Origin: Hirundichthys speculiger
Lineage: Eukaryota > Chordata > Actinopteri > Beloniformes > Exocoetidae
Assembly: GCA_018398805.1 (NCBI GenBank)
Contig: JAGFBZ010000292.1
Coordinates: 434,001 to 498,000 of the forward strand
Direction of reading: 5' to 3'
DNA: 64,000 bases
The notes beneath the pieces are model-generated. The model was given only the letters and a program-made list of their open reading frames with translations, had not been told where the DNA came from and made no database searches. The translations under genes were made by a program, and so were the position numbers. Numbering within the stretch: the stretch's first letter is position 1; every line of letters begins with the position of its first letter. Shown here piece after piece: positions 1-12,609 of this stretch.

Positions 1-3000
1 AGAGAACCATTTCTTCTTGGAAACACCATCACTCCTCCAGAAGGGAGGAAGAAAATGATTTAAAACAATATGGCCCTTTGAAGCATTTCTTCTTTTCAAG
101 TACCAGAACAGTAGTTCTTAAACTAAACTCTTCATATAGTTTCAAAATGGTTTTTGGTGCCCATATGAAGAAGAAAAAAATAAAATAAAACCATAAATAA
201 AACTTTACGTATTCCTTGTAAATAATTACCAGAGAAAAATTAAGTTAATGAAGCCGTCAGACAATTCAGTCAGAGTTGTGCTTGGTATATAGATATTCTG
301 ACACTAGTGAGAGTGGAACAAGATTACCAAGCAGCATGCATTGCTTCATTGACATCACACATCAAATCAGTGCTGTGCAGCATCACTTCAAACCGAATGC
401 AACAAATCATTTGATCTGCAAGCAGCACTGCATCCTGGGATCAAAAAGAGAACTGACTGTCATTTTTACAGACATGTAGTCCTTAACAAAAATGCCAGAG
501 AAAGATAAATTTAAACTCCAAGCAACAAATTAGAACTTTTGCAATTTTCACCTCAGCAGGAACCCCACACGTAAATGTGAAGTTGGTTTTATCGTTTCTT
601 ATTGATCACTCTCATTTTCTCTTCTGCTCATTATTTTCTTGAATCTTTTAGGGCTGTTGCAGCCTAAAGATCAACGTTATGAAAAAATCACGGGAATATC
701 TTTGGTCAAAAATCGACTGTCCTGCGTCCTAACAATGTAAGTGGTTTTGATGACGGCACACCAGTCTTACAACTAAGACTACTTGATCTAAAATATCTGA
801 CAGTGTCCTACAACTCCATCTACCTACTAGCCAACTAAAATGCCACTTGAAGTTATGTATTAATCATCATAACCTAGCACTATTCCAAAGAAAAATAAGA
901 ATCTAAAGTTGTTCTCTTCTTCCCAACCATGACCAGGGTCACATTTTTTTCTTTCGCCGCTTCTTTTTTAAACCATTTTTTGGCATATGATGTGAATGCT
1001 ACAAGAGAGCGGTTTATTTTCACATGTTTACTGATTACACAATTCTACATCATCAGTGGTGGCCTCCTGTTTCTAGAGGGTTCATCAATATAGAGTCTGT
1101 GCATACCATTTTTGACACAGTGCTCAAGAGTTAGCAAATGCAAATCATACAGCACAAGATGTTGTAATCTTATACGACTGCATGGAATGTGTAGGAGCCT
1201 CAGCTGCCTAGTTTTCATTGTTGCTGAAGCATGACATAAATGATACACAGCTGTCTATGAGACTATGAGATCTACACAACACTAAAAAAGGAAGTCCAAT
1301 ATTTCTTTAAATGAAATTAAAACTCAAATTTCAACATGAAAACCTTTGTGCTGCTTGAGAACCCTAAAAATGGTCCAGATTATATTGGTCCATGGCACAA
1401 AAGCTCAAGGTGTCCCAGTTATTTCTATTTAGAGAAATAATCTGAATTAACTATTATTGATCATTTTATTGACTAATCAGTTTTAAAACATCGATATTGC
1501 AATGTTTTCATATTGACGCTCTGTAACAGTCCATATTCTTTATAACTGGAGGCACCACCTTACAAACTGTAGGGAAATGACTCAGTAAAAACAAAGAACC
1601 TTGTGGTTCTTTCCCTTCCAGAAAAGCAAGAAAACAGACAACATATCAAATTTCTGAGTTTTTCCAACAACCTTATTCCATAACAGCAGTTATTACAAAC
1701 ATCTGGCTGCACGCAAACATCTGGCTGCATGCAAAACACGCACACACACACGATGAAGAGATCATTCACATAACAGATTACTTATCTACAAATTCAAACT
1801 ATATAATTATTCTATAGAACATTTTCTAGTGACTCAATTTCCACATTCTACTGAAAGTTTTAAGTCTGTCTGCACTGCTTTACAGCTACTTTTACTTGCA
1901 ATGTATTTCTGAATTTAAGTCATTTGATTAGTCGTCATGTGTTTGACCTCAATGAACTTCAGGGGAATCTTTAAAAAACTAGATTTTAACCACAGAATCA
2001 GAATCATTCATTAATGAGGCGACCCCCTTGGGAGCTAGTTTATGCTTCCTCTCATCCTTTTGCATGATTTATTCCAGTTCCTTGTTCCAAAAACTTGTTG
2101 TTTATAGGTCTAACAAGGAGAAAGAGCTAAGTGTCTCTGAGAAGGTGTATACCTTCTTAGATCTCATATCGCCAAATGACTCTGGGGGGTTAAGATGTGT
2201 TCATCATCCCTAATGTCTCTACGTACGCCTAATAAATGGGGTTAATTAGATCACAGCCTACACACCAAAAGTCAAGTGTTTTACTATTAAGAAAGCATTT
2301 GAAGTCCTCATTGTAAGAGTTGATTGACTTAGTTGACTTATAAAGTTGAACATCAGATGCCTCCATGTGCAGCACGCTTCTCAAACCAAACTCTTCTGAG
2401 CTACACTTCATTACTGGTTTGGATACAATTACTGTCTTTTGCAGCTGTAATGATACTCATTACAAGCCTAACACAACCACTGGTTCCAGATCAGTATAAG
2501 AATATTACAGGGTGTGATGGTCTTAAGCAATGAGAGCTCACTCACATGTACGAAAAGCAATGCACATGCACATTTTTCCTTCAGTCACACAACTTCCCAA
2601 GCAAATAGAAAAATTGATTGTAAAAATGTTCACAGTTCGAGATTCAGCCAGAAATTAGTGAGCTCCACTTTTTCACTTTACTGAGATTGGAGTTCAGTTC
2701 CCTAAAAAACCAAAACACAAACAAATAAAGACTAAATGCATGAACGATTCTTCTGAAAATAAAATAATGAAATTTAAGTCTGGAAAGATGCAACTGGAGA
2801 AAGAACATGAGTAAAAGTGAATGTCAAATGCCATAGTTAAAATATTTCCTAGTCAGAAAGACGGCTGCTCTCTGGTAACTGCAGCGAAGATGACAACAGT
2901 GACTTGAGACCCACAATTTAGTTCTCAGTTCAACAGATAGCACCCCCCAGTATTACAGTGAGAAGTACAGGAAGAAGTCAGGTGATGGGTCATCGCTGCA

Positions 3001-3543
3001 GGCAGAAGGTCAGGGAGGACGCATGAATCAGCACAACACAGTCATAATTCACACTTAAACCACCCAAGGAAGCATCAGCAGGGACTTTGGAAAGAGAAAA
3101 TGTATTTGATGTGAAAGATAACTGGTTCATTAAATGTACTTTACTGATGCCAGGGTTATTGGAACTGTGTGCCAGGTTAGCCAGGAGCATATGAGTTACA
3201 ATGGAAACACATCATGTCTCCATAGTTAAATCCAGCTCTCCAGGATCATGGTCCCTGCAACCTAAAATCCTTTTTTGAGACTACACCAGGTTTTTTAATT
3301 ATAATTTCTTGTCCTCTTGCCCATTTTCAATTAGGTGGTGTAAAAATGCAGCAAATATGATTTGAGCCTTTTTTTTTTAGATTATATTTTTGATCATGAA
3401 TCTTTCCTAGTTTACTTTTCAATGCTAAAATATACACCAATAGAAGTTTTCAATGTTTTCAAATAGAAGAACCCACTCAACGAAGTTGCTGAGAAGTGTT
3501 GGCTGGCAGAAAGATAATGTGTGCATCAAAACAGAAGTCTCAC
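1..3543. other. Intron of the ARHGAP6/36-family gene; no gene seen
   Basis: This follows the donor at 3543 in minus-strand sense. I searched for the expected next exon (RRGAMSVDS-like) and did not see it. The stretch is AT-rich with an 18-bp unit in two copies (about 1697-1732, AACATCTGGCTGCA..) next to a short CA run at 1738-1751. Small ORFs here have no coding character. Confidence 0.6.
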
Positions 3544-3857
3544 CCTCCTCTGTCCTCTGCCGGTATTATCCATAAAAGTGGGTGACATTGGCCTTTTCTG
3601 GGTTTCAAAAGCTGGTGCAGGTGCCACCGAGTTTGCAGATGGTGATCCTGGAACTCCTCCTGAGAGCGATGAGGAGCTGACTATAGGCTTGTTCCCATTG
3701 AAAAACTGCCGCTTCTCAGCCCTGAAGCGCAGGATGCTGGCTTCCAAGTCCAGACAGTCGCGTCGGCTCTCCTTCAGGGCGTCCTGCCGTCGCTTGTGGG
3801 CGTGGTCATTGGCAATGACCTGGGACAGGGGGATGCTGAATGCCTTGGGAGCCGATT
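3544..3857 (-). CDS. arhgap6-like: 314-bp exon of the same ARHGAP6/36-family gene, upstream of the RhoGAP domain
   Basis: Minus-strand exon with acceptor CTTTTTCTTTTTCAG and donor GG|GTGAGA, phase 1 in and 0 out, about 104 codons. It begins ESAPKAFSIPLSQVIANDHA, very close to the ..QAFGMPLSQVIAND.. block of ARHGAP6. It then diverges through a charged segment (RRQDALKESRRDCLDLEASI), a Ser/Pro-rich region (SSSSLSGGVPGSPSANS) and ends GRGQRR, the site where the family continues into RRGAMSVDS and the RhoGAP domain. The next exon is not visible in the left 3.5 kb, so it should lie outside the window. The middle lacks the DFVASLLPFGNK stretch I expect in true ARHGAP6, so the gene may be arhgap36 or a fish paralogue. 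The plus-strand ORF over the same bases (3521-3949) is a shadow. Confidence 0.85.
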
Positions 3858-3949
3858 CTGAAAAAGAAAAAGGAGACCTATGTAATGCTATAATGAACAG
3901 AGAAGAGGAAAAGGGACAAGAGGGTGGTCAAGGTCAACCAAAAAGTTGA

Positions 3950-4003
3950 GGATATACAAATGAATTCACACCAGGACAGTGGTGTGAATTCATTTCTATA
4001 TCC
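3950..4003. repeat. 24-bp inverted repeat with 6-nt loop
   Basis: Arms 3950-3973 and 3980-4003 pair with one mismatch (arm starts GGATATACAAATGAATTCAC) around the loop GGACAG. It lies in the intron, about 90 bp upstream (in gene sense) of the 3' splice site at 3857. It could be the remains of a small foldback element. A role in splicing is only a possibility. Confidence 0.75.
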
Positions 4004-5399
4004 ATTTGCACACTGAATTATGGGGGATTTAGTGTGCCTGCAGTTTCAGAGACACAAAATCTTGGTTCCAGCTACTTTAGTTAAGGCACCCTTGGTGGAA
4101 ACAAAAGGGCTTAATGTGGATGAACACAAATATTTCAAGGAGACAAAGGACTTGCATTGGTACCATTTTCCAGGTCCAAAATACACAACAAATTAAATTA
4201 CCCTTGTAATCTCTCTGATTAGCTCAAATTCACCACTTTGATCCCTTAAAGCATGAAGACAGGCTGTGCCTGCTTCTTATGGTGAGCACAGTCCTTGGGT
4301 TTCAGATGAATGGATCCCCAGGCTCAGACAAACAGTATGGACACATCTTTTTTTTTTTCTTTAACCAGTGGAAACATATGGCGGGACGGTGTGGCTTAAG
4401 CTCAGTTGCCAACCACAGACACTGTCAGGTGAGTCTAAATAGAGCAGCTGTGGTGCACCATTAATCAGCGTCATGTGCTGAGGTCCTGGACAGGACTGCA
4501 GCCAGCCACTTGAACCAGACAGGGACACTGGCTGCCAGCTGGCAACAGCAAATTATGTGAGTGACTTTGAATTATCGTGTGTTAGTCAAACACACTGGCT
4601 GCTAGCCGGGCATAAGTGAGCTTCAAGGATAAGTGTGTTTTAACCCAAGTGCTGTCCATAATAAACATTTGGAGAAAGAAAGCTGAGGCTGTCACTGTGC
4701 AGTAAGAGAATCCCCAGTGGCACTTTAGCTACAGTGGTTAATGGTTACATTAGCCTGGAATTGGTTTATGTATAAACAGTCCTGTGATGACAAAGGACAT
4801 GTTCCTGGGTAGAACCATAGAGATTGAGGTCCCCGTATAACCTGTGTACCCATATTTCTTCCTCCAAGTACTGTCTTAAAGCATCCATTTATCCTCTAAT
4901 AAAGATAAAAGATCATTTGAAAAGGTTTGATAAATGGGCAGATCGGTGGAAGCCATTAGGACAAAAGAAATGGTAGAGGTCTAATTTTGAAAGAGGTGTC
5001 CAGGTAATGATTGATAACTCTTATACGGGGATTGAGAGTTATTTTGCTGTATGGGATGATGAAAGGAACTTGTTGACTTGTGAGCGCAGTAGTCACATAA
5101 TTCCTCACACAAGAGATTAGAAGTACAAGTTGTAAAGTGGTATAAGAATAGACAGAATCTCTGTAAGGGAGGGATAATCCTGTTAGAGCGGCCATAGTCA
5201 CAAAGCAGATATCACACTCAGGCTGATGCTGGCGTACTGCAGGAACCGCAGCAGAGATGAAGACTCCGGGTATATGCAACATGAGAGGGGCGATTGTTGA
5301 CATCAGGATTGCACGGTTACAGCTCAGCTCAAAGTACAAATGTTTCACTTTTCTTCATTAAATCACCCCAGCAGTCAATACGCACTATAATCACTATTG
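4004..5399. other. Intronic sequence; one unidentified 130-codon ORF
   Basis: There is no recognisable repeat except a T run (4348-4358). A minus-strand ORF at 5348-4956 has 130 codons with several hydrophobic stretches, but it matches no family I know and has no convincing splice or start context. I would not call it a gene without protein evidence. Confidence 0.4.
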
Positions 5400-5935
5400 T
5401 ATTGATTAGACATTAAAGGAAAAAGCACAGTACTCACAAGGAGCAAACCATCACCAACCATCACCTCCGTCATACACCAGCGGTGTCACAGGTACAGTAC
5501 GAGGGTGGCGGAAGGGCGACCCAAACCCCCACACCTGCAGTGCCAGCCCAAAGAGGGTAAGGCGCGCGCCCTTCACCAGCCCCAAAGGACACAAAGGGGA
5601 AAGGACGTACCAAACCCACAGGGAGGGCCCCAGAGCTGCATCACAAAGGACCTCTAGCCGTGAGGGTCACCACATCTCATGGGGATCCATTTGGAAAATA
5701 CCTTGGTGGGCCAGATGTCTAAAGACCAGTGGAGCTGGAGTGCCCCGGGTGTGCCCCCAGCAACACCCCACCACAGCAGACCACCCCCACAACAACACAC
5801 CGAAGAGTTAAGCCCCCACGTGCAGCAAGTCAAACCAGGAGGATGCTGAAGGGAAGAGCAGGGAGACAGAGCAAAAAGCAGGAGCACAAAGCCCGTCCCT
5901 AGTGCCTCACCGTGTAGGTCCATGTCACAGCTTCC
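5400..5935. repeat. C-rich segment, probably an interspersed repeat
   Basis: A 500-bp island of C/A-rich, relatively GC-rich sequence (runs such as AACCCCCACACC and CACCCCCACAACAACACACC) sits sharply between AT-rich flanks. It resembles the C-rich interspersed sequences common in percomorph genomes. No ends or target duplication were found. A minus ORF at 5923-5654 looks compositional. Confidence 0.4.
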
Positions 5936-6167
5936 TTGAGACCCTAACCAGTGACCTATGGTGTGTGAAGCTGAAGTTGTTGGCTGTTTTCTAACTCCTT
6001 CTGTTCGTCACCCTGTCTCTTATTTCAATTTAAGGTTGTCTTGGATTATGTCACGACATTAAGATCGTCTTCTTTCTGTAGTCTATCTCTTCTGTTTCTG
6101 CAGTTTCTACCATGGTGGTGATGGTTCCTGCAGATGCTGCTTGGTTCCTTCTCCCTTACTCCCTATG

Positions 6168-6270
6168 ATGGCAGCACAGTAGCGCAGTGATTAGCACCGA
6201 CCCATCACAGCAAGAAGGTTCAGATGGATCTTGGTTCAAGATGGATCTTTCTGTGGGGAGTTTACATGTT
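6168..6270 (+). repeat. 5' fragment of a tRNA-derived SINE
   Basis: TGGCAGCACAGTAGCGCAGT..GATTAGCAC resembles the A-box half of the fish SINE at 19880, followed by a damaged B-box region and TGTGGGGAGTTTACATGTTT, which matches that SINE's body. The 3' part is missing. Confidence 0.55.
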
Positions 6271-9200
6271 TTATCACCCACCCAAGAACTTGTTGCTTTG
6301 GCTAATTGGTAACAATACATCCTACCTAGATTTCATATACATTAACCACAGTGTAATTTGATTATAGGGATAATTATAGGAATAATAGGAGTAATTATAG
6401 GGATACTTTGGTCTATTAAATGAATCAATCTAATTAATGTGTGTGTGACAGTGAGAGAAAGCTGCTAGCACTGTAAAACTGCCTTGAGTTGTCCCTAGAA
6501 AGGCATGATATGAGCGCATTATTGTCCTAATGTTGAGTTGCTGAACCTCAAAAGAAATTCCAGGCTATTTTAAAGTCATTTTTGACAAATAAAAGATTAG
6601 CAGTGGCAGGCAGTGATGGGCATCCTGTCTACTTTGCCTGGAAAAATTGGGGGAAAGTCACCACCTTACATGTCATGCTCCACAGTACTCGAGTAGCCTC
6701 TATTACCTGCTAACAGTGAGGGCAATTAGATGATGATTTCATCTTTTCTTAACAAACCGCTTTTGTTTGCTTTCCAAAATGTACTCATATTAAAATGTAC
6801 GCATACAGTAAACGTGCAACACTGACAAATTAGGTAGAGAGCATTTGCTGTAACAGCAGATAACTGCAAAGCACAACCTCAAAGTAGCGATACCAGAGAC
6901 GTCTGGTTCACTCTGCATGTGCCATTCACAGGAACGAGTGTTTCCTTAGAAAGGTCTAACTACTTCAGACTAATCAGGTTCCATCCCTGTTTAACATGGT
7001 GACATTCAGAGAACCGTGAAGATCCACATGATTGTTTGAATGAAAACACATGGACTACTTAAACGCACGCACATGCAGTCACAGTTGCAGAGACAAGTCC
7101 AAAGCAGAAAATGGAGCCAAGATACACTGGCAGGTTTCCCTGTGAAGCCTTAAAGATATGGGATTGACTCAGCTCGAAATAACTAAGATAGAAGAAAGAC
7201 TTTCATTCTGAGAGCCTTCGCTTGTACGCAGCGTTCACAAGATGGTTAATGAATATAAGGGAAAACTTTTTTAATTTTTTTATTAAACAGATTTTTGTGT
7301 ACAGCACATACTGCAGTTACACAAATACCCAAACTTGAGGGATTGTTCGTAACTTGACATTACAGAGTCTGGTGTAAAACAAACAAACAAACAAAAATAA
7401 GCAATGCTTTAATAAGCAATGCTGGAACTATAGAACAGAATCACAGCTGAAACTCAGACCGTAGACTGAAAGCAATTCAGTTTTACAACCGCTTCCCTCC
7501 CTCGCTTTTCCAGTCCTGTATATTAAGGTATAAACTTCACACACACACACACACACACACAAACCTCCCCATCACCACCACCACGTGTACCTCCATCAGG
7601 TGCCTGGCTCAGAGATAAGCTCCTTGCTCCATGGCAAACTGTAAGCTAGCTGGTAGCCCAAGGTTGAGTCTAATGCTGCTAATACCTAATTAGTTTGACA
7701 GACAGTAAAACTACATCTAAGTGTTCAAATGATATGAAAACAATCCCCTTCCCTTATAAGTATTACGTAGAGATTTGTACATACTTCATAAATATGTTAA
7801 AAAGTATGATACTGAATCACAGCAGTATTAAAAAATGGCAGTCTTTTTTTTCATGATTTTTTTCCACCAGCAACAGGTTATAAAAGTTCCTTCAGCCAAG
7901 GACAAAGGTGAATAGTTGTCTCTTTCATTTATGGTCATAAAAAGGAGAAACAAACATTCTCATCACTCATCCACCTGTTAATTTTAGGACCACGGCTACT
8001 TCTTGAATCTACTTTACAACGATATCTTTTGTTTTCCATCGTGAAAGATTGGGTCATAAACGGACAATTTACAGTAACTGGTAAACATCTGTTTTATTTT
8101 TAAGGAAAAAAAAAACTGTTGTGAAAGGAAAATAAATGTGACAGTCTATGCACCAAGCAAATGAGGTGACCCCTGGGAGCTGGTTCAGGCAGTCAGTGTC
8201 CAGCAGTGTTCATGCTTGCTTTCACCTCTATGCATGGGGTGGTCTGCAGTGGGAGACTGAGGTTTTGGTCACATCAAAGCTCATTTGCAGATGTATTTTG
8301 GATTTTTTCTTTTCAGCATTTTGCTGCTTTCAAATACTGCTTTAGGCTTAACAGGTACTGTGGTTGCATTTCCATTAGCAGGTGTCTGGGATGAGGCCCA
8401 GCAGGCTGAAACTGTAACAGGTTTTACCTCCTCCTCGGTCCTTTCAGCTATTGTACATCCATCTGGAGCTGATAGGACAAACTGACTTGTCAAACTATCA
8501 CTCCATCATGATGGTAGTGTACCACTTTTGCTGTTTGCCAAGGAGCTGACTGGACAACATCATCCCCTGTCCACAGCATATCCAGCCAGCAGCTAGCTAA
8601 CCCGTAGAGGTTGGTGATCCTGATAACGGACAGACATGGTTTAGGCCCCGGAGTAATGGAAATGGATGTCGGCTTAATCATTTACTTAAGTATTTAATTC
8701 TTTTGCAGCTTGACCTTCTGTTCCTTCTTAAAAATAAACTACAACAGTATATATTTATGTGTTTATCAAAAGAGGTGTGGTTACAAACACCTGTGGCAGT
8801 ACTTGAATTCTGCGGAACAGTGACGTAAAGGCTTGTTCCACAGCTCTGACTCATTATCAGCATTTGCGTGTTCTATATGCAAAACCCTTTTTGTAAAAAA
8901 AAAAAAAAAAAAATTGCCTTTGAATCATTGATTCTGCATTTTATTTCAGAGCATTATTATGCATCAGTGAGGACATCCTAGATTAGTGGGAAATCACACA
9001 CTAACTGGAAGACAGCTGTGTGTGCTGCAGGCTTGTTGTTTAGAAATCCTTGCTCGGCTTCTTGAGTAAGCTATTTCTGGTTCTCAGCTGTATCAATTAG
9101 ATGCAGTATATTGCATTACTGCAAGGAATTCACTTATATTTTTCTTTCCACACACTGGCAGCTGGATCATAACACTCGCTGTTGTCTGTTTAAACCATAT

Positions 9201-9739
9201 CATAGGTAGCGTAAAAAAGCATTATGAGACATAATAGGGCTTCTTGTATTCAACATTTGGAACAATTCTCTGGTCACAGAATAAAATGTCTGGATTCCAG
9301 CCAGGAAAGCCATCCTAATTTGTTTCCTCTTTGATTCAAATAGTCTGGTTCCTCTAGATTTGACCATAATTTCAAGGGGACAGCACCAACAGAAACTGGC
9401 CCTGGATGCCATTGGACTGGCGTACAACCAGTCAGAAAAACAAAGCAAGTGATGTAGGCAGAATAACAACCAAATTAATATCAGCAGGAGACATTTGAAT
9501 CGACATGCCAAAAAGCAGGAACGCTGGTGAACGATTGTCATTTTTTGCAGTAAAAAGGTGTTATTACCAATTCTGCAATCATCTTGGTTGGTCTGAATAG
9601 TGTGTTTTGGACACTCATATATGACTCATCGCATAAAGCCCACCTCTGGCTGTTGCATTCCGTTTGGTATGTCCTGTACCAGTGTGAATGCTGTGAATGG
9701 GAGGGGTTATACACCCATTTCATGGAGAGAATTTTTGTG
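6271..9739. other. Intronic sequence with a possible degraded coding remnant at 8278-8690
   Basis: It is mostly AT-rich with no gene. On the minus strand, two adjacent frames (8681-8490 and 8493-8281) read like real protein, rich in W, C, P and polar residues (GLASCWLDMLWTGDDVVQSA; then TIAERTEEEVKPVTVSACWA), and would join with one frameshift before a stop at 8281. I do not recognise the protein. It may be a retroposed mRNA fragment or a transposon piece. An A run is at 8898-8913. Confidence 0.35.
7538..7561. repeat. (AC)n microsatellite
   Basis: About 12 CA units in intronic sequence. Confidence 0.9.
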
Positions 9740-10045
9740 AAGTAAATGGATATGGCTGAGCTATTAAACTGGCCATACAGATGTTTGGTACCCTCTCTAA
9801 ATCTCCCTCCTTTTCCTTTACCCTCTTGGCCTTCAGCAGGAGGGTCCCTCTGTATGAGCCAGGTCCGGCTCAAGGTTTGTTCTTGTCTTAAAGGTTATTT
9901 CCCATTTAGGGGAGTTCTTACTTTACTGTTTCTTTGCCTAATATTTGCTCTGGGGATGTGCTCTGGGTCTCTGGAAAGCGCCTGGAGACAATTTGTATTG
10001 TAATAGACGCAATATAAATGTAAATTGTAGTTGAATTTAATAAAA
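9740..10045 (+). mobile_element. LINE (L2/Rex-like) 3' end
   Basis: The characteristic fish LINE 3' UTR is present: pyrimidine-rich lead, CAGCAGGAGGGTCCCTCTGT, CTCTGGGTCTCTGGAAAGCG and an ending near GACGCAATATAAATGTAAAT. The same blocks occur at 44150-44445 and 26925-27000. No reverse-transcriptase coding remains. It lies in the intron. Confidence 0.65.
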
Positions 10046-11503
10046 TAGCAAATGCAGAATGATGTGAATGTTGATCAATTCTTCTCTGATCTGGGTCTGT
10101 GAAAGTCTCAGAACCCTGCAAATCTGAACACCTTGCTGAATTACATATTTTCAGACTTAGGTGACCTCAAAACAATGCGACATGATTGTGTTTCTCAGTT
10201 TCCGAGTCTGTAGTCACTTCAGACACCGAAAGATATGCAGTCCAGTACACAAAGTACACTGATTAGCTGCTAGTCTACACACTGTATAACTATTACAGCA
10301 ACTCCAAAGAGATTACACTTACTGCCATATAATGGTTTTACATGTAATCTGCGACCTGCCATACCCTCTCGGCCTCTAATGATCTCCTCTGTGGTGGTGA
10401 AGTAGTGCTGCCAGGTCTCAATGTTCTTGTGTGTTATGATTAGCTTGGTTATCTGCAGTTAAGTCTCTGTTTTTAAGAGGCTGGATGCAGGATTTAAAGA
10501 GCTGCCTAGACTGCCTGGGAAGGTGTGAGGGTGTTGTGTCTTTTGGCATGGATCTTAACTGCTGTGATAATTACCTGAGAACTACTGTTTATCAGAGGTT
10601 TGGGGTAAAGTAACAGATGATTGGCCACAACTGTTGAGGAAAGGAATGGGAAGAAGGAAGTAAAAAAAAAAAAGAAAAAGACAAGAGTACAGTGGAAGGA
10701 GACAAAAAGAGACTAAATAATTGTAAAAATGTACAATAATCCTTTGTTTTTATGGTCATGATCAGGCCAGCTGACAGTCTTGTCTGGGCCCGGGACAAGA
10801 TAATATTAGATGGGGCCTCCCCTACACCACTGCCGTTTTTTTTTTTTTTTGTCACTAAACATCACGTTATGTTTGATATATTGTGATGTGTAATGCAATA
10901 AATAAGGTATTGTATACGATGAGAAAATCTTAGCTCTCCATGGCAGCTGAAGTTTTAGTTAAATATGAAAGGACCTGCTAATATTATTAAGATTTATGCA
11001 TACACATTTTCTAATTCTTATACATGCAGGAAAAATAGACCAGGGAAGAATAAATTAGGCATTTTAATTTGAAGAATTTTTTCTTTGTCAACTAATAATA
11101 CAGTAAATAAACATGTATATCAAACTTTAAATGAAAACTTGAATTGTCAGTTTTATATCTTCGAAACCAAATGAACATCTCCATCTATTGAATTTAGGGC
11201 ACTTGTTGACTTTTTTCTACTTTAAAAGAGAACAACAAACATGGGAGGCAAAATAGGGTGTTTTTTGAGCTGCTATATGTTAACCAGTCCCTATCTATTT
11301 TTTCCCGTCCATTGTGGGATGTGGAATATGTCAAATAGTTTGGAAATTGCCTGCCCTCTGCATCTGCCGGCAATTCCTTTGCCCTCTCTGAAAAAAGGCG
11401 TTCATTTTGCCATCACGCGCACGAGGTTCCCTCTATCAGAGTCGGTCATTGTAGTTGGCCATAATGCAGGATCGCTGAAATGTTGTGCCTGATAATCAGT
11501 CTC
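10046..11503. other. Intronic AT-rich sequence; no gene seen
   Basis: Contains poly-A and poly-T stretches (10661-10680, 10837-10850). Nothing else is recognisable. Confidence 0.5.
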
Positions 11504-11740
11504 CAGGGCCGTTTCTAGTCACCTTGGGGGCCCTAGGCAAGTGTGAGCATGGGGGCCCTCCCGGCCCAAAAACACCAAGAAAATCATTCAATCCAAAAAA
11601 TCTTTTATTTTAAATAACACAAGTGCACAATAATGTAAGAACACTTGCAGTTGTGGTTGTTGTTGTGGACACAGTTATTTGAGAATTCAACATCTGAGAT
11701 GTACACTTATCACCTAGATTCTGGGCAAAGTTTGTGTTAC

Positions 11741-11869
11741 CTTCTCTTGATGAAGTGCTGGGAGTGGAAGCCAGGGTACCACTTGATGTTGAAGTCTCTC
11801 CCGAGTCTCTTCCCTTGTCTTCATCTTCAATATGAGAAGTTGATGGTGTATTTAAATATAACAATGTTG
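11741..11869 (-). pseudogene. hAT transposase exon 3 (Ser/Thr-rich linker)
   Basis: Acceptor TTTTAATCTCAG, donor AAG|GTAACA. The frame continues from exon 2 and reads ATLLYLNTPSTSHIEDEDKG and then a Ser/Thr-rich run. Everything beyond (zinc finger, catalytic and dimerisation regions) has been deleted; 240 bp later the element ends. Confidence 0.5.
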
Positions 11870-11913
11870 CTGAGATTAAAAGTGATCACTACAAACAGCT
11901 CAGGGAGATAAAT

Positions 11914-11979
11914 TCACTTTACCATCAGCAATGGGAGCATCCTTTGGAGAAAGAGGTTCCATGAATTTAAGCAGAGAAC
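11914..11979 (-). pseudogene. hAT transposase exon 2
   Basis: Acceptor ACTCCTTCAAG at 11980. In phase with exon 1 it gives GSLLKFMEPLSPKDAPIAD and then a GTAAAG donor at about 11925. The LLKF..P motif is where such transposases have the short linker after the basic N-terminus. The lower bound is approximate; if the donor is not used the frame stops within about 12 bp. Confidence 0.5.
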
Positions 11980-12530
11980 CTTGAAGGAGTAAGAAAAGAT
12001 CTGGTTAGTTTTCTGATTTGTATGTTTAGTACATTGATTTAGCCTAGCTATAGAGTAGTCTGTAACAGACAACAGATTTAAGCATTCTGCTTGAAAATTA
12101 GACAGCTGATGCTTTAAAAACAGTGAACAACCAGAGGACATAAGTGGAGTTTTGTTGTAAAAAATAGGTGTTTTCAGTAGTAACAAGAATAATAAAAGAG
12201 TTGTTAAAACACCACTGTTTCATTTATGCAGTTTAAATGAATATTTTGCATTAGTTAAAACATGGCAGCAGCCAGCAGCAACACTATTTGTTACTACACA
12301 GCTATGTTTTGTTGTTAACAGTGGTGTTTCCAGAGGTAATAACGTTAGGTAATATATGCAGAGAGAGAGAAACTGTTCGCATTCGTTAGCATTTGCCAGC
12401 CAGCGAGCTAGCGAAAATAGACCTCATCCTCACGCATAGCCTAGCTTTTTTTTTTCTTTTGGCCTAATAGCTGCACTTGTACAACACTGAAGACTCAAAC
12501 TCCTAATTTATCAAATGAACTGTCACTTAC

Positions 12531-12609
12531 CGGTGTCTTGCTTTTTCTTTGCCTCTTCTTCCTTTTTCTTCTTCCGTTTTTCATAACCGGAAGGATAACT
12601 TCGTTTCAT
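12531..12609 (-). pseudogene. hAT transposase exon 1 (N-terminus)
   Basis: The start MKRSYPSGYEKRKKKKEEEA is typical of ZMYM1-like hAT transposases, whose first residues are M-K-R plus a Lys/Glu-rich helix. The exon ends ACACCG|GTAAGT. An upstream in-frame start is possible (12777). The donor leaves one base that joins in frame to exon 2. Confidence 0.65.

Noticed and set aside
3521..3949. 142-codon plus-strand ORF
   Set aside because: It overlaps the minus-strand RhoGAP exon, which has splice sites, correct phases and recognised motifs. The plus ORF is its shadow.
4956..5348. 130-codon minus ORF with hydrophobic stretches, considered as an olfactory-receptor piece
   Set aside because: None of the expected receptor motifs (such as MAYDRYVAIC or PMLNP) is present.
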